A DNA stretch of 64,000 nt from CAWATZ01 sp963784995 (GTDB taxonomy: Bacteria > Planctomycetota > Planctomycetia > Gemmatales > Gemmataceae): the NCBI GenBank assembly GCA_963784995.1, contig CAWATZ010000006.1, positions 124,001 through 188,000 on the forward strand, given 5' to 3'. The first letter of the stretch is position 1. Each line of letters starts with the position of its first letter. Below are positions 35,878 through 46,179 of the stretch, one piece after another. The notes under the pieces were generated by a model. It was not told where the DNA came from. It saw only the letters and a program-made list of their open reading frames with translations, and made no database searches. The position numbers and the translations under genes are program-made.

Positions 35878-36849
35878 ATGCGAGCGATTCTGAGGACGGG
35901 GTTTGGCGGCCCGGAGAAGCTGGTCATCCGCGAGATCCCGCAGCCGGAGCCGAAAGCCGGCCACGCGGTGATCGAGGTCAAGGCGTTCGGCCTCAACCAT
36001 GCCGAGCTGCACATGCGCAAGGGAGAGTGGGCCGAGATCGCCGACGTTAGTGGCATCGAGTGCGTCGGCATCGTCAAGTCCTGCCCCGGCGGTGAGTTTG
36101 CCGCGGGGACCAAGGTGGCGGCGCTGATGGGCGGGCTGGGCCGGACGATCAACGGCAGCTACGCCGAGTACACCCGCGCGCCCGTGACGAACGTGGCGTC
36201 CATCGAGTCGGGCCTGTCGTGGGCCGACCTGGCCGCGCTCCCGGAGTCCTACGCCACGGCCTGGACGTGTCTGTTCCGCAACCTGGAGGTCGCTGCGGGC
36301 CAGACGCTGGTCATCCGGGGGGCGACCTCGGCCTTCGGCCAGGCGGCCCTCAACATGGCAGTCAACGCCGGGGCGAAGGTCATCGCGACCAGCCGCGGCC
36401 GGGACCGGTTCCCGATGCTGGAGGCGCTGGGCGCTGTCCGGGCGGAGGTCGAGGGGCCGGACCTTTCCAAACGGATCGCCGAGGCCGGGAAGATTGACGC
36501 CGTGCTCGACCTGGTCGGCAACAGCACCATCCTCGATTCCCTCGCCATGCTGCGCCGGGGCGGTCGCGCGTGCCTGGCCGGTTGGCTGGGCGGCCTGGCG
36601 CCGATCGCCGACTTCAACCCGCTGCTCCAGATGGCGAGCGGCGTCTACCTGACCTTCTTCGGCAGCTTCGTGTTCGGCAAGCCGGGCTTCCCTCTGTCCG
36701 ACGTGCCGCTGCAGGCGATCGCGGCCGACGTGGAGGCAGGCCGTTACAGGGCCAAGCCGTCGTGCGTGTTCCGCTTCGAGGACATCCAGGCGGCGCACCG
36801 CGTCATGGAGTCGAATGAGGCCAAAGGGAAAATGGTCGTGGTTCTGTGA
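35878..36849 (+). CDS. Zinc-independent quinone oxidoreductase / MDR family reductase
   Basis: 323 residues from the ATG at 35878 (MRAILRTGFGGPEKLVIREI), chosen because it is the typical family N-terminus. The GroES-like fold is followed by a Rossmann domain with GATSAFGQAALNMAVNAGAK (an AXXGXXG-type NADPH motif). It lacks the Cys/His zinc ligands of alcohol dehydrogenases. The C-terminus FEDIQAAHRVMESNEAKGKM is typical for NADPH:quinone reductases. It is followed after 35 bp by an alpha/beta hydrolase on the same strand, so the two may form a detoxification operon. Confidence 0.88.
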   Translation: MRAILRTGFGGPEKLVIREIPQPEPKAGHAVIEVKAFGLNHAELHMRKGEWAEIADVSGIECVGIVKSCPGGEFAAGTKVAALMGGLGRTINGSYAEYTRAPVTNVASIESGLSWADLAALPESYATAWTCLFRNLEVAAGQTLVIRGATSAFGQAALNMAVNAGAKVIATSRGRDRFPMLEALGAVRAEVEGPDLSKRIAEAGKIDAVLDLVGNSTILDSLAMLRRGGRACLAGWLGGLAPIADFNPLLQMASGVYLTFFGSFVFGKPGFPLSDVPLQAIAADVEAGRYRAKPSCVFRFEDIQAAHRVMESNEAKGKMVVVL

Positions 36850-36884
36850 GCCGTCGTTCAGATAACCCGAACCCAGGAGATCCC

Positions 36885-37808
36885 ATGATCCAAACAACGA
36901 AAGTCGCCCACCGGACGGTCAAGGTGCGTGACCTGGACGTCTTCTACCGCGAGGCCGGGCCGAAGGACGCTCCGGTGGTGCTTCTGCTGCATGGCTTCCC
37001 GACCAGCTCGCAGATGTTCCGCAACCTGATCCCGGCCCTGGCCGACCGCTACCGCGTGCTTGCTCCCGACTACCCCGGCTTCGGCCACAGCTCGATGCCG
37101 CCGCGGGACGAGTTCGCTTACACCTTCGACAACCTCGCCGGTGTCGTCGAGGAATTCACCTCGCTGCTCGGCCTGTCGAAGTACGCCCTCTACGTGCAAG
37201 ATTACGGCGCGCCGGTCGGTTACCGGCTGGCGTCCCGTCACCCGGACCGTGTCACGGCCATCGTGGTGCAAAACGGCAACGCCTACGACGAGGGACTGGA
37301 GAACGACTTCTGGAAGCCACTGAAGGCGTACTGGCAGGAGCCGACCAGCCTGGAGAAGCGGAACGCCCTGCGGGCCTTTCTCAACGTCGAGGCCACCCGC
37401 TGGCAGTACACCCACGGTGTCCCGCATCCCGAGTTCGTCTCGCCGGACGGCTGGACCACGGACCAGTATTTGCTGGATCGCAAAGGCAACGACGAGATCC
37501 AGCTCGACCTGTTCCTGAGCTACGGCAGCAACCCGCCGCTCTACCCGCAATGGCAAGAGTACTTCCGGAAGTACCAGCCGCCGATGCTGATTGTCTGGGG
37601 CAGGAACGACCAGATCTTTCCAGCGTCCGGGGCTGAGCCTTACAAGCGCGACCTCAAGACGGTCGAGTTCCATCTGCTCGACGCCGGCCACTTCGCGCTG
37701 GAAAGCGAAGGGGACCTGATCGCTCGGCTCATGGGCGACTTCCTCGGCCGGCACGTCGCCGCGAGGGACCAAGGCCCAAATCAGGAGGCATTACCGCATG
37801 AGGGGTGA
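36885..37808 (+). CDS. Alpha/beta hydrolase with Asp nucleophile (epoxide hydrolase / haloalkane dehalogenase type)
   Basis: 307 residues from the ATG at 36885. The oxyanion motif is LLLHGFPTSSQMFR. The nucleophile elbow is VQDYGAPVGYR, where Asp takes the place of Ser, as in epoxide hydrolases and haloalkane dehalogenases. The acid lies near IVWGRNDQIFP and the catalytic His in LDAGHFALE. The lid region is helical. The exact substrate cannot be read from sequence. It sits directly after the quinone oxidoreductase gene, in probable co-transcription. Confidence 0.82.
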   Translation: MIQTTKVAHRTVKVRDLDVFYREAGPKDAPVVLLLHGFPTSSQMFRNLIPALADRYRVLAPDYPGFGHSSMPPRDEFAYTFDNLAGVVEEFTSLLGLSKYALYVQDYGAPVGYRLASRHPDRVTAIVVQNGNAYDEGLENDFWKPLKAYWQEPTSLEKRNALRAFLNVEATRWQYTHGVPHPEFVSPDGWTTDQYLLDRKGNDEIQLDLFLSYGSNPPLYPQWQEYFRKYQPPMLIVWGRNDQIFPASGAEPYKRDLKTVEFHLLDAGHFALESEGDLIARLMGDFLGRHVAARDQGPNQEALPHEG

Positions 37809-37838
37809 TCGACGGAAGATGATTGGCACGCACGTCGG

Positions 37839-38540
37839 TCACTTCCTGCCGCGAAGCAGCTCTCTGGCCCACTTTGCGTCTTCCCCTTCCAGGGGCGGCT
37901 GGGGTTCCTTGCTATAATCCACCGAGGCATCGTAGGCAGCCCGGTCGTAGCCGGACCGGAACGCGACACCAAGGTCGAGCGGCACTTCGGGTTCCTTCCC
38001 CCGCAAGGGAATGCCGATCACCGGCAGCGGGTGGCGGACGCTGACCGGCCAGAAGCGCGTCCGCGTTCGTTGATCGGCACGGGAGACAAGGATGCGGTAA
38101 TCGCTCGGAGGCAGCGGCGGATCAGTGACAGAGGGAACGCCGGCGCGAAGCAGATCGATCTCAACCCAATGCACTTCCGAGTTCATGATGTCGTGACGTT
38201 TGCCCATGAAGCTGGCCCGGCCGCGGGAGCCACGGACCTTGTTGGTGGGGCTGAGGACTTCAATCACCGTGACCAGCGCTTCCAACTCCACGTGGATGAT
38301 CTTCAGAAAGGCTTCTTCGACTTCCTCATCCATCAGCGTTGGGACAATCAGCGGTTCCGTGACGCGGCCTGGATCATCCTCATCAGATACGTAGACCCGC
38401 AGCTCCACCCGAGCCACGTAATGTGGCCGAAGCTGGGGATTCAAACAAGCCTGGATCTCGCTGATCAAGCAATGATGCACGTCCGGCCAGAGGGCGGGCA
38501 GCTCCAGGTACGGGTCCATTCCAGGGAACGGGGATGGCAT
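37839..38540 (-). CDS. DUF4058 family protein
   Basis: 233 residues, intact, starting MPSPFPGMDPYLELPALWPD, the diagnostic DUF4058 N-terminus. Conserved blocks include VTVIEVLSPTNKVRGSRG and HWVEIDLLRAGVP. The fold is thought to be nuclease-like (PD-(D/E)XK-type), but no activity has been shown. It is common in planctomycetes and cyanobacteria, often in several copies. It converges on the hydrolase gene with 30 bp between stops. Confidence 0.85.
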   Translation of the reverse strand: MPSPFPGMDPYLELPALWPDVHHCLISEIQACLNPQLRPHYVARVELRVYVSDEDDPGRVTEPLIVPTLMDEEVEEAFLKIIHVELEALVTVIEVLSPTNKVRGSRGRASFMGKRHDIMNSEVHWVEIDLLRAGVPSVTDPPLPPSDYRILVSRADQRTRTRFWPVSVRHPLPVIGIPLRGKEPEVPLDLGVAFRSGYDRAAYDASVDYSKEPQPPLEGEDAKWARELLRGRK

Positions 38541-38753
38541 ACTGCTTCCTTTCCGGGCGAGCTGGCTTCAGTTTGCCCGATTACTTCCCGTTTTGCCACG
38601 TCAGTCCGGATTCGGGTTATTGTTCTCTGATCGGGCGGCTCCCCTGTCCCTTCTGAGTCAAGCCATGGTTCGACTTGCTCTCGAATTCTCGCTACAATAA
38701 CCTATTGACCCCGCTCACGTAACGGCGATCAGCAAACGATCGGCAGGCTCCCC

Positions 38754-41700
38754 ATGAACCCCTCCAACCCCTCGCTGCCGGACGAGCCAGAGAAGCACGC
38801 GGGCTTGCCTCCCGTCGCGCCCGATTTCGTCGAGCAGGACTTCCCCGAGACGATCGACAACATCATCCCAACCAAGGGCTACCAGATGACCCCCATGGTC
38901 GCCCTGGGCGGCTCGGCCGGCAGCATTGGTGCGCTATCCGAGTTTTTCAAGGCCATCCCGCCGGACAGCGGCATGGTGTTCGTGGTCATCCTGCACCTGT
39001 CGCCGACCCACGTCTCGGCCATGGCCGAGCTGCTCGGGCGCTCGACGACGATGAACGTGGCCCAGGCGGAGGACGGCCAGCAGGTGGCCCCCAACCACGT
39101 CTACGTGATCCCACCCGGCAAGTACCTGGTCACGGTCGATGGCCACTTGAAGCTGATCGCTTTCGAGAGCGAGCGCGGCAAGCGCATGGCGGTGGACCTG
39201 TTTTTTCGCTCCCTGGCCGACACGCACGGGCCGCATGCGGTGGCCGTCGTGCTGTCCGGCGCCGACGGCGACGGGGCCCTGGGGATCAAACGGATCAAGG
39301 AACGCGGCGGCCTGACCATCGCCCAGGATCCGGACGAGGCCGAGTACCCGGGCATGCCCCGCGCTTCTATCGACACCGGCATGGTCGATTGGGTCCTCGA
39401 AGTGGGGCAGATGCCGGGCCGGCTGCTCGACTATCACAAGAACGGCGACCGCTTGAAATTGCCTCCCGAGGAGGGGCCGCCCCTGCCGCAGCAACCGGCG
39501 GCGGCGGATGAGCGCGAGGCGGCGCTGCGCGACGTACTCGTCTTTCTGCGCATGCGCACGGGGCGTGATTTCTCGTCTTACAAACGAGCGACGATCCTGC
39601 GGCGGATCGCCCGGCGAATGCAGGTCAACGGCGTGGTCGATTTGCCGGCTTACCTGACCTACCTGCGCCACCCACCCCGGCGAGGCCGGCGCGCTGCTGC
39701 AGGACCTGCTCATCTCCGTGACCAATTTCTTCCGCGATCGGGAAGTGTTCGCGGCCCTGGAGCAGCACGTACCGGAGCTGTTCCTCCATCAAACCCAGAG
39801 TGACCTGGTGCGCGTCTGGGTGCCGGCCTGCGCGACGGGCGAAGAAGCCTATTCCATCGCGATCCTGCTGCTGGAGCACGCCCGCCGGCTCGAGGCCCCG
39901 CCGGCGCTGCAAGTCTTCGCCTGCGATCTGGACGAGCAAGCGATCCAGACGGCCCGGGCCGGGCATTATCCCGAAGCGATCACCGCGGACGTGAGCGAGG
40001 AGCGGCTGCGGCGCTACTTTGTGAAAAACCACCAGGGCTACCGGGTGCGGCGCGAGCTGCGCGAAATGGTCCTGTTCGCCGTCCACGACCTGCTGAAAGA
40101 CCCGCCGTTCTCGCGCATGGACCTGATCTCCTGCCGGAACCTGCTCATCTACCTCGACCGCGACGCGCAGCGGCGGGTGCTGGAGACGCTGCACTTCGCC
40201 CTGAAGCCGGGGGGTCTGCTTCTGCTGGGCTCGGCGGAAGCGGTGGACGAGGGCAGTCCGCTGTTCCGCGTGCTGGACAAGAAGCACCGCCTCCACGTGC
40301 GGCAGCCGACGGCGCGGACCGGCCTGCCGCTGCCCTCGGGACCAGGTACGTTGTTTGCCGTAGTCCACGACCCCGAACCGGTGCATGCGGCACCCGTGGT
40401 GCATGGCAAACGCTTCGTGCTGGACGCGGCCGTGCCCTTCGCCGGCAATCCCAAGCCGAAGCTGGATCGCGATTCCCTGACCGAGCTGCACTTCAAGCTC
40501 ATCGAACGCTTTGCTCCTCCCTCCGTGATCGTCAACGCCGAGCACGAGATCGTCCATCTCTCGGAAAACGCCGGCACCTTTCTGAAATTCGTCGGCGGCG
40601 AGCCCACCGCCAATCTGCTGCGCGTGGTGCATCCCGTGCTGCGCCTCGAGCTGCGCACCGCGCTCTTTCGTGCCGCGGAGACCAGCGCGCCGGTGGACCT
40701 GTTCGATTTGCCGGTGGAGATCGAGGGCCAGGCCAGCAAGATCGACATTCACGTCGCGCCGGCAGCGGACCTCGCCCCGGGCTTTCTGATCGTCATCTTC
40801 AAAAAGCACGAGGCGGCCGGCGGGCCGGCGACCGCCGAAGGCAGAGCCGTTCCCAGCGAGCAGGAACCGATCGTACGGCACCTCGAACGGGAGCTGGAAC
40901 AGGTCAAGGGTCGGTTGCGCGACACCGTCGAGCAGTATGAGGCCTCGACCGAAGAGCTGAAGGCCAGCAACGAAGAGCTGCAAGCGATGAACGAGGAACT
41001 CCGCTCGGCCACCGAGGAGCTGGAAACCAGCCGGGAGGAGCTGCAGTCCATCAACGAGGAGCTGACCACGGTCAACCAGGAGATGAAGGGTAAGGTGGAT
41101 GAGCTGGCCCACGCCAATTCCGATCTGCAAAACCTGATGGCCTCGACCTCCATCGCCACGGTCTTTCTCGACCGCAGCCTGGCGATCACGCGCTATACCC
41201 CCAACGCAACCGACATTTTCCACGTGATCCCGGGCGACGTGGGCCGGCCGCTGGACCACCTGAAGCATCGGCTCGACTACCCCGAGCTGCTCGCCGACGC
41301 CGAACAGGTGCTGCGCACGCTCGTGCCCATCGAACGGGAAGTGCGCGATGATGGGCGCTGGTATCTGGCCCGCTTCCAGCCTTACCGGACGCTGGAGGAT
41401 CAGATTGCCGGCGCGGTGCTGACGCTCGTGGACGTGACCGAACGCAACCGGACGATCGAGGCGCTGCGCCAGTCCGAGGAGCGGATGCGTCTCGTGATCG
41501 AAAGCGCCAAGGATTTCGCGATCTTCACCACCAACCTGGAGCGGCGGGTGGACAGCTGGAACAGCGGCGCGGAGGCCATGTTCGGCTACGCGGAAAGCGA
41601 AATCGTTGGGAAGTCCGCGGACATCCTGTTCACTCCCGAGGACCGTGCCCGGGGCGACCCGGAGCGGGAGATCCAAACGGTCCGGGACCAGGGCCGGGCG

Positions 41701-42018
41701 GGCAACGAACGCTGGCACACCCGCAAGGACGGCTCGCGCTTCTACGGCTCCGGCTCGGTCATGCCGCTGCGCGACAAGGCCGGCGCCCTGCGCGGCTACG
41801 TGAAGATCATGCGGGACCTCACCGAGAGCAAGCGGACGCAAGAAGAGCTGCGTGAACAGATGGGCGAGCTGAAGCGCTTCAATGCGGTGGCCGTGGGCCG
41901 GGAAACGCGGATGATCGAACTGAAAAAAGAAATGAACGAACTCCGTGCCCGGCTTGGAGAACCGGCACGCTATTCGCTAGAAGTAGAGGAACAGGGGGAA
42001 AGGACGGGCAAACCATGA
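38754..42018 (+). CDS. CheB-CheR-PAS fusion signalling protein (one frame break)
   Basis: About 1,087 residues. The CheB methylesterase domain has the triad S54 (LGGSAGSIG), H81 (ILHLSP) and an Asp in SGADGDG. A CheR methyltransferase follows, with its N-terminal helical part (RDFSSYKRATILRRIARRMQ) and the SAM-binding WVPACATGEEAYSIAI. A long coiled coil (ASTEELKASNEELQAMNEEL) leads to two PAS domains (TSIATVFLDRSLAITRYTPN and ESAKDFAIFTTNLERRVDSW). One extra C near 39669 breaks the frame between CheB and CheR. The stop overlaps the start of the hybrid kinase by ATGA. No receptor is visible nearby, so it is probably a non-chemotactic signalling module that feeds the kinase. Confidence 0.88.
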
Positions 42019-43461
42019 GCCTGGCACCGGACTCGCCGAGCGGGGACGAGGTGGAATCCCGCGTGCGTGCGCGCACCACGGAGCTATCGCGGAGCAACGA
42101 GAAGCTGCGCGAAGAACTGCGGCAGCTGCACCAGACCAGTGCCGAGCTGCTGCGCCGCCTGCACGAGGCCACGCTGGGCAGGCAGACGGACCGGGAGATC
42201 CGCCGGGCGACGCTGAACCTGCTGGAAGACGCGGTGGAGGCCCACACCGCGGAGCAAGAGGAGAATGCCAAACGCCGCCGGATCGAAGAGGAATTGCGGC
42301 AAGCCAACCGCCGCAAGGATGAGTTCCTGGCGACGCTGGCCCACGAGCTGCGCAATCCCCTCGTGCCCATTCGCAATTGCCTGCACCTGCTGCGCTTCGG
42401 CGGACTCGATGGCCCGGCGGTGGCGCGGGCCTGCGAGATGATGGAGCGGCAGGTCAACCACGTGGTCCGGCTGGTGGACGACCTGATGGAAGTGTCGCGC
42501 ATCACGCGCGGCCGGATCGAGCTGCGCAAGGAGCCGGTCGAACTCGCCGCGGTCGTGCAAAATGCCGTCGAAATCAGCAAGCCGCTCATCGAAGCCGGCC
42601 GGCACCAGTTCACCCTTCGCCTGCCGCCGGAGCCGCTGGTTCTGGATGCCGATCCGGTCCGGATGGCCCAGCTGCTGAGCAATCTGCTGAACAACGCGGC
42701 CAAGTACACCAACGAGGGCGGCCAGGTCGGGCTGACCGCCTGGCGTGAGGGGTCGAACGTCCTGGTGTCGGTCAAGGACAATGGCATCGGCATTGCCGCC
42801 GACATGCTGCCAACGATTTTCGACACGTTCACCCAGGCGAACCGCACCTACGACCGCGTCCAGGGCGGCCTGGGGATTGGGCTGACGCTGGTCCGCAGTC
42901 TGGTGGAAATGCATGGCGGCAGCGTCGAGGCCTGGAGCGAGGGTCTGGGCCGGGGAAGCGAGTTCGTGGTCCGCCTCCCCCTGAGAGAAAGGCCGGCCAA
43001 ACGGGAGGTGGACCGCCGGGCCAGCCGGTCCACGGCATTATCCCACCGGATCCTCGTGGTCGATGACAACTCCGACGCGGCCGAGAGCGTGGGCATGGTG
43101 CTGCAGCTCCTGGGGGCAGACGCTGCGCATTGCCAACGATGGCCCGGCCGCTCTGGAGGCGATCCCCTGTTTTCGGCCGGCCGCGGTCCTGCTCGACGTG
43201 GGCATGCCGGGAATGGACGGTCTGGAGGTCGCCCGGCGGATGCGCCAGCAACCCGAGGGCCGGGACCTGGTCCTGATCGCCCTGACGGGCTGGGGCCAGG
43301 AGGAAGATCGGCGCAAGTGCAAGGAGGCTGGCTTCGACCACCACCTGGTCAAGCCGGTGAATCTGGACGTCTTGCGGGAAATCCTGACCGCGCTGCCGCA
43401 GCGGCGCGACTCCTCCGCACAGCCGCTTGCGGCTGTGGGAACAGACGCCGTGCTCAAATAA
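42015..43461 (+). CDS. Hybrid histidine kinase with receiver domain (one frame break)
   Basis: The start overlaps the upstream stop (ATGA), so translation is coupled to the CheB-CheR-PAS gene. The protein has a coiled-coil N-terminus, HisKA with EFLATLAHELRNPLVPIRNC, an HATPase domain (LSNLLNNAAKYTNEGGQV, VKDNGIGI, GGLGIGLTLVRSLVEMHGG) and a C-terminal receiver (ILVVDDNSD, LLDVGMPGMDG, KPVN). One extra G near 43117 puts the receiver out of frame and gives an early stop; the continuation ends at 43461. There is no transmembrane segment, so the kinase is cytoplasmic and most likely senses through its partner's PAS domains. Confidence 0.88.
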
Positions 43462-43539
43462 TGTAAATCCAACACTTTCTTTGCTCGGGCGGTTGTCCGG
43501 ACCAGGGCCCGCGCCTACGATAGAGACGGAAGAGTTGGT

Positions 43540-43628
43540 GGCCGAGCCGCGCACGCAGCGCAGCGGAGTAAGCGGTGCGGGAGCCTGCAGGGCCGCTTAC
43601 TCCGCTGCGCTGCGTGCGCGGCTCGGCC
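43540..43628. repeat. Perfect palindrome P14 (36-bp arms) upstream of the vault gene
   Basis: The left arm 43540-43575 begins GGCCGAGCCGCGCACGCAGC and is mirrored exactly by 43593-43628, with a 17-nt loop. It ends 102 nt before the start codon of the vault protein gene, so it may be transcribed in its leader or terminate the kinase operon. Confidence 0.95.
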
Positions 43629-43730
43629 TTTCTTCTCCGGCGCAGGCCGGGGACACAGCAGAAAGCCCACGCATGTCCTGCGTTCCCATACTGTCTCCTT
43701 TCTCTCTCCCCAACAACTGGAGGAAGTTCC

Positions 43731-45974
43731 ATGCCTTCCGCTGCTCCGTCCGTCAGCGCGACGGACTCCGTCCAGAGGATCACCCTGCGCAGCCGGGAGT
43801 ATGCCCACGTCGAGGACGCCAATCGCGGCATTGTGCTGCTGGAGATGGGTCCCAAGGTGCTGACGCTGGAAGCCCACCAGCGGCTGCTGAAAAAAGACCG
43901 CATGGTCGAGCTGGGCGTCGGCAAGTTCTGTGTGGTGCGCAACCCCGTGGAACAGGACGCGACCGGTCAGGTGACGCTCGACAGCTTCGGCCAGGCCCGG
44001 CTGGCCCTGGGTGACACCGAGGTGCGCGTCGGTCCCCGGGCCTTCGTCCTCTATCCCGGCGAGGAACTCGACGGCGACATTCAGACCGAATCGGTCCTGG
44101 GCGTCTATGACGCTCTCAAGTTGCGAGCCATTTTGCCCTTTGTCGATTCCGAGGGCGAGGGCGGCCCGAGGGAACGGCAAGCCGGCGACGAATGGCTGGT
44201 GCGCGGACCGCGGCGCTACATTCCCGGCAAGGAAGTGCAGATCGTCAGCCGGGAGAAGGCCCACGTTCTCCGCGAGAGCGAGTATTGCGTGGTCCTCAAC
44301 CCGTTCGACCGGGCCACGGGACGCATCCAGGAGGGCCGCCGCAAGGTGATCTCCGGCCCGGCCGTCTTCTTCCTGGAGCCGGGCGAGGTGCTGGAGGGAG
44401 AGATTCGCAGCAAGCACGTCCTGAGCGAGCGCCAGGGTCTGAAGCTGGAGGCCATCGACGATTTCACGGATCGGCTGGCTGGAGGTCAAGCCGTCAACCG
44501 CAAGGCGGGCGACACCTGGGTCATTCGCGGTCCACAGACCTACGTCCCCAACGACAAGGTCAAGATCCTTCAGGAGATCCAGGCCATCTCGCTGGGCCAG
44601 GGCGAGGGCCTGTACGTCCGCGACCTGCGGACCGGGCGGGTCCAGCTGATCGAGGGACCGTGCCAGTTCATGCTCGACGCCTGGCAGGAACTGCACGAGA
44701 AACGCCTATCACCCGAGGCGGAGGCAATCCTGTCGTCCCAGGATGATGACCACACCCGGGCCATCGTCCTGCGCATTCAGGACAATCACGCCGCCCTGAT
44801 CAACGACTTCGAGACCAACACGTCCCGCGTCGCCTACGGCCCGGCCAAGGTGATGCTCAAGCCTTACGAGGACGTGGCCGTGCTGGACCTGTCGGGGGGC
44901 ACCCCGAAGAAGCCCAAGCAGCTCAAGGTGATGTTCCTGCACCTGGGGCCGGACTTCTCGACCGACCTGTTCGAGGTGGCCACGCGGGACCACGCCCGGC
45001 TGCGGATCAAGCTGTCGTACAAGTGGCAGTTCGAGCGCACCGGCGATCCGGAGAAGGACCGGGTGATCTTCCGGGTCAACGACTTCGTCGGCTACGTCTG
45101 CGAAAACCTGGCCTCGCGCATCCGGCAGACGGCGGCGGAGAACGACTTCGAGACCTTCCACAAGTCGGCCAGCACGCTGATCCGGCGAGCGATCTTCGGC
45201 ATGGACGAGACCGGCCGGCCGAGGAAGGAACGGCTGTTCGCGGAGAACATGCTGCGGATCATCGACATCGACATCAAGGACATCTCGCCGGTCGATGAGA
45301 AGACGGCCCAGAAGCTGCACGAGGCGATCGACACCAACATCCAGATCCAGCTGGACGCCTCGAAGCAGGAAGCGGTGGCCCAGGCGGAGCTGAAGCGGAT
45401 CAAGAGCGAGGAAGAGAAGCAGCTGGCCGACATCGAGAGCAAGAAGAAGGCCGGCGACCAGCGCCAATCGCTGATCGAGCTGGAGAACCGCAACCGCCAG
45501 CTGGAACTGCTGGGAGAATCGCGCAACGAGGCCGAGGCGGTGCGGGAGCGGGAGCGGATCGAGTCGGAGACGGTCCTGGCGCGAGCGAAGGCCGAGGCCG
45601 AGGCGATGCAGGTCCGCACCGACGCCGAGGTGGCCCGGGACCGGAAGTTGCTCGAGGTGGCCCTCGAACGGCAGGCCCGGCTGAATCAGCTGGAAGTGGA
45701 ACGGCAGACGAAGCTCGCGGAGATCGAGTCGCAGCAGTTCAAGCAGAAGGTCGATGCCATGGGCGGCGGCGAAAACCTGGTGCAGGCGCTGGCGGCCCAG
45801 GCTCAGGCGGCCGCGGTCGGAGGGATTGAGAAGGTAGTGTTCGTGCCGGCCGGGGCCGGGCTGAACCTGTTCACGTCGATGCAGGACCTGGTCGGCAAGC
45901 TGCCAATGAACGGGCATGCGGTGGCCGCCAACGGCAGCGGCAAGGAGGTGACGAAGACACCGGCAGAGTCGTGA
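43731..45974 (+). CDS. mvp: Major vault protein homologue (bacterial vault shell protein)
   Basis: 747 residues, intact, with a strong GGAGGA ribosome-binding site before the ATG. N-terminal vault repeats cover residues ~18-390, for example FCVVRNPVEQDATGQV, VRVGPRAFVLYPGEELDGDI, AGDEWLVRGPRRYIPGKEVQ, AGDTWVIRGPQTYVPNDKVK and GEGLYVRDLRTGRVQLIEGP. The shoulder domain (~395-525) reads LKVMFLHLGPDFSTDLFEVA, RDHARLRIKLSYKWQFE and DFVGYVCENLASRIR. A charged cap helix (~526-680) and cap ring (~681-724, LNLFTSMQDLVGKL) follow. This matches the human major vault protein order block by block. It is ~145 residues shorter, largely because two middle repeats are missing (YIPGKEVQIV joins directly to the ESEYCVVLNPF repeat). 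Vaults are hollow ribonucleoprotein shells in eukaryotes; in bacteria the function is unknown. The upstream operon is sensory. Confidence 0.93.
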   Translation: MPSAAPSVSATDSVQRITLRSREYAHVEDANRGIVLLEMGPKVLTLEAHQRLLKKDRMVELGVGKFCVVRNPVEQDATGQVTLDSFGQARLALGDTEVRVGPRAFVLYPGEELDGDIQTESVLGVYDALKLRAILPFVDSEGEGGPRERQAGDEWLVRGPRRYIPGKEVQIVSREKAHVLRESEYCVVLNPFDRATGRIQEGRRKVISGPAVFFLEPGEVLEGEIRSKHVLSERQGLKLEAIDDFTDRLAGGQAVNRKAGDTWVIRGPQTYVPNDKVKILQEIQAISLGQGEGLYVRDLRTGRVQLIEGPCQFMLDAWQELHEKRLSPEAEAILSSQDDDHTRAIVLRIQDNHAALINDFETNTSRVAYGPAKVMLKPYEDVAVLDLSGGTPKKPKQLKVMFLHLGPDFSTDLFEVATRDHARLRIKLSYKWQFERTGDPEKDRVIFRVNDFVGYVCENLASRIRQTAAENDFETFHKSASTLIRRAIFGMDETGRPRKERLFAENMLRIIDIDIKDISPVDEKTAQKLHEAIDTNIQIQLDASKQEAVAQAELKRIKSEEEKQLADIESKKKAGDQRQSLIELENRNRQLELLGESRNEAEAVRERERIESETVLARAKAEAEAMQVRTDAEVARDRKLLEVALERQARLNQLEVERQTKLAEIESQQFKQKVDAMGGGENLVQALAAQAQAAAVGGIEKVVFVPAGAGLNLFTSMQDLVGKLPMNGHAVAANGSGKEVTKTPAES

Positions 45975-46179
45975 TGAAGCGAGCCAGCAGGCGTCGCCGC
46001 AGCCGGGTCCTGCGTTCCGCTTTCTCTTCGCACAATTCCAAAAAAAAGGCCGGCTCGCCTCCCACGGTGTCGCCCAATCACCGTAAGCAGGTCGAACCGG
46101 CCAACAACAGTGTAGCGGCCGGGTCCCAAACCGGAAAGGGGCCGGCACTTTTTCTGGCGCTTTTTTTGGTAATTCTTCG

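Noticed and set aside
39625..41841. A 738-codon open frame on the minus strand
   Set aside because: It is the mirror of the CheB-CheR-PAS fusion, with no recognisable motifs.
43731..45974. Vault gene as a flotillin/SPFH protein
   Set aside because: The shoulder is SPFH-like in fold, but the N-terminal vault repeats and the cap ring match the major vault protein in order and sequence.
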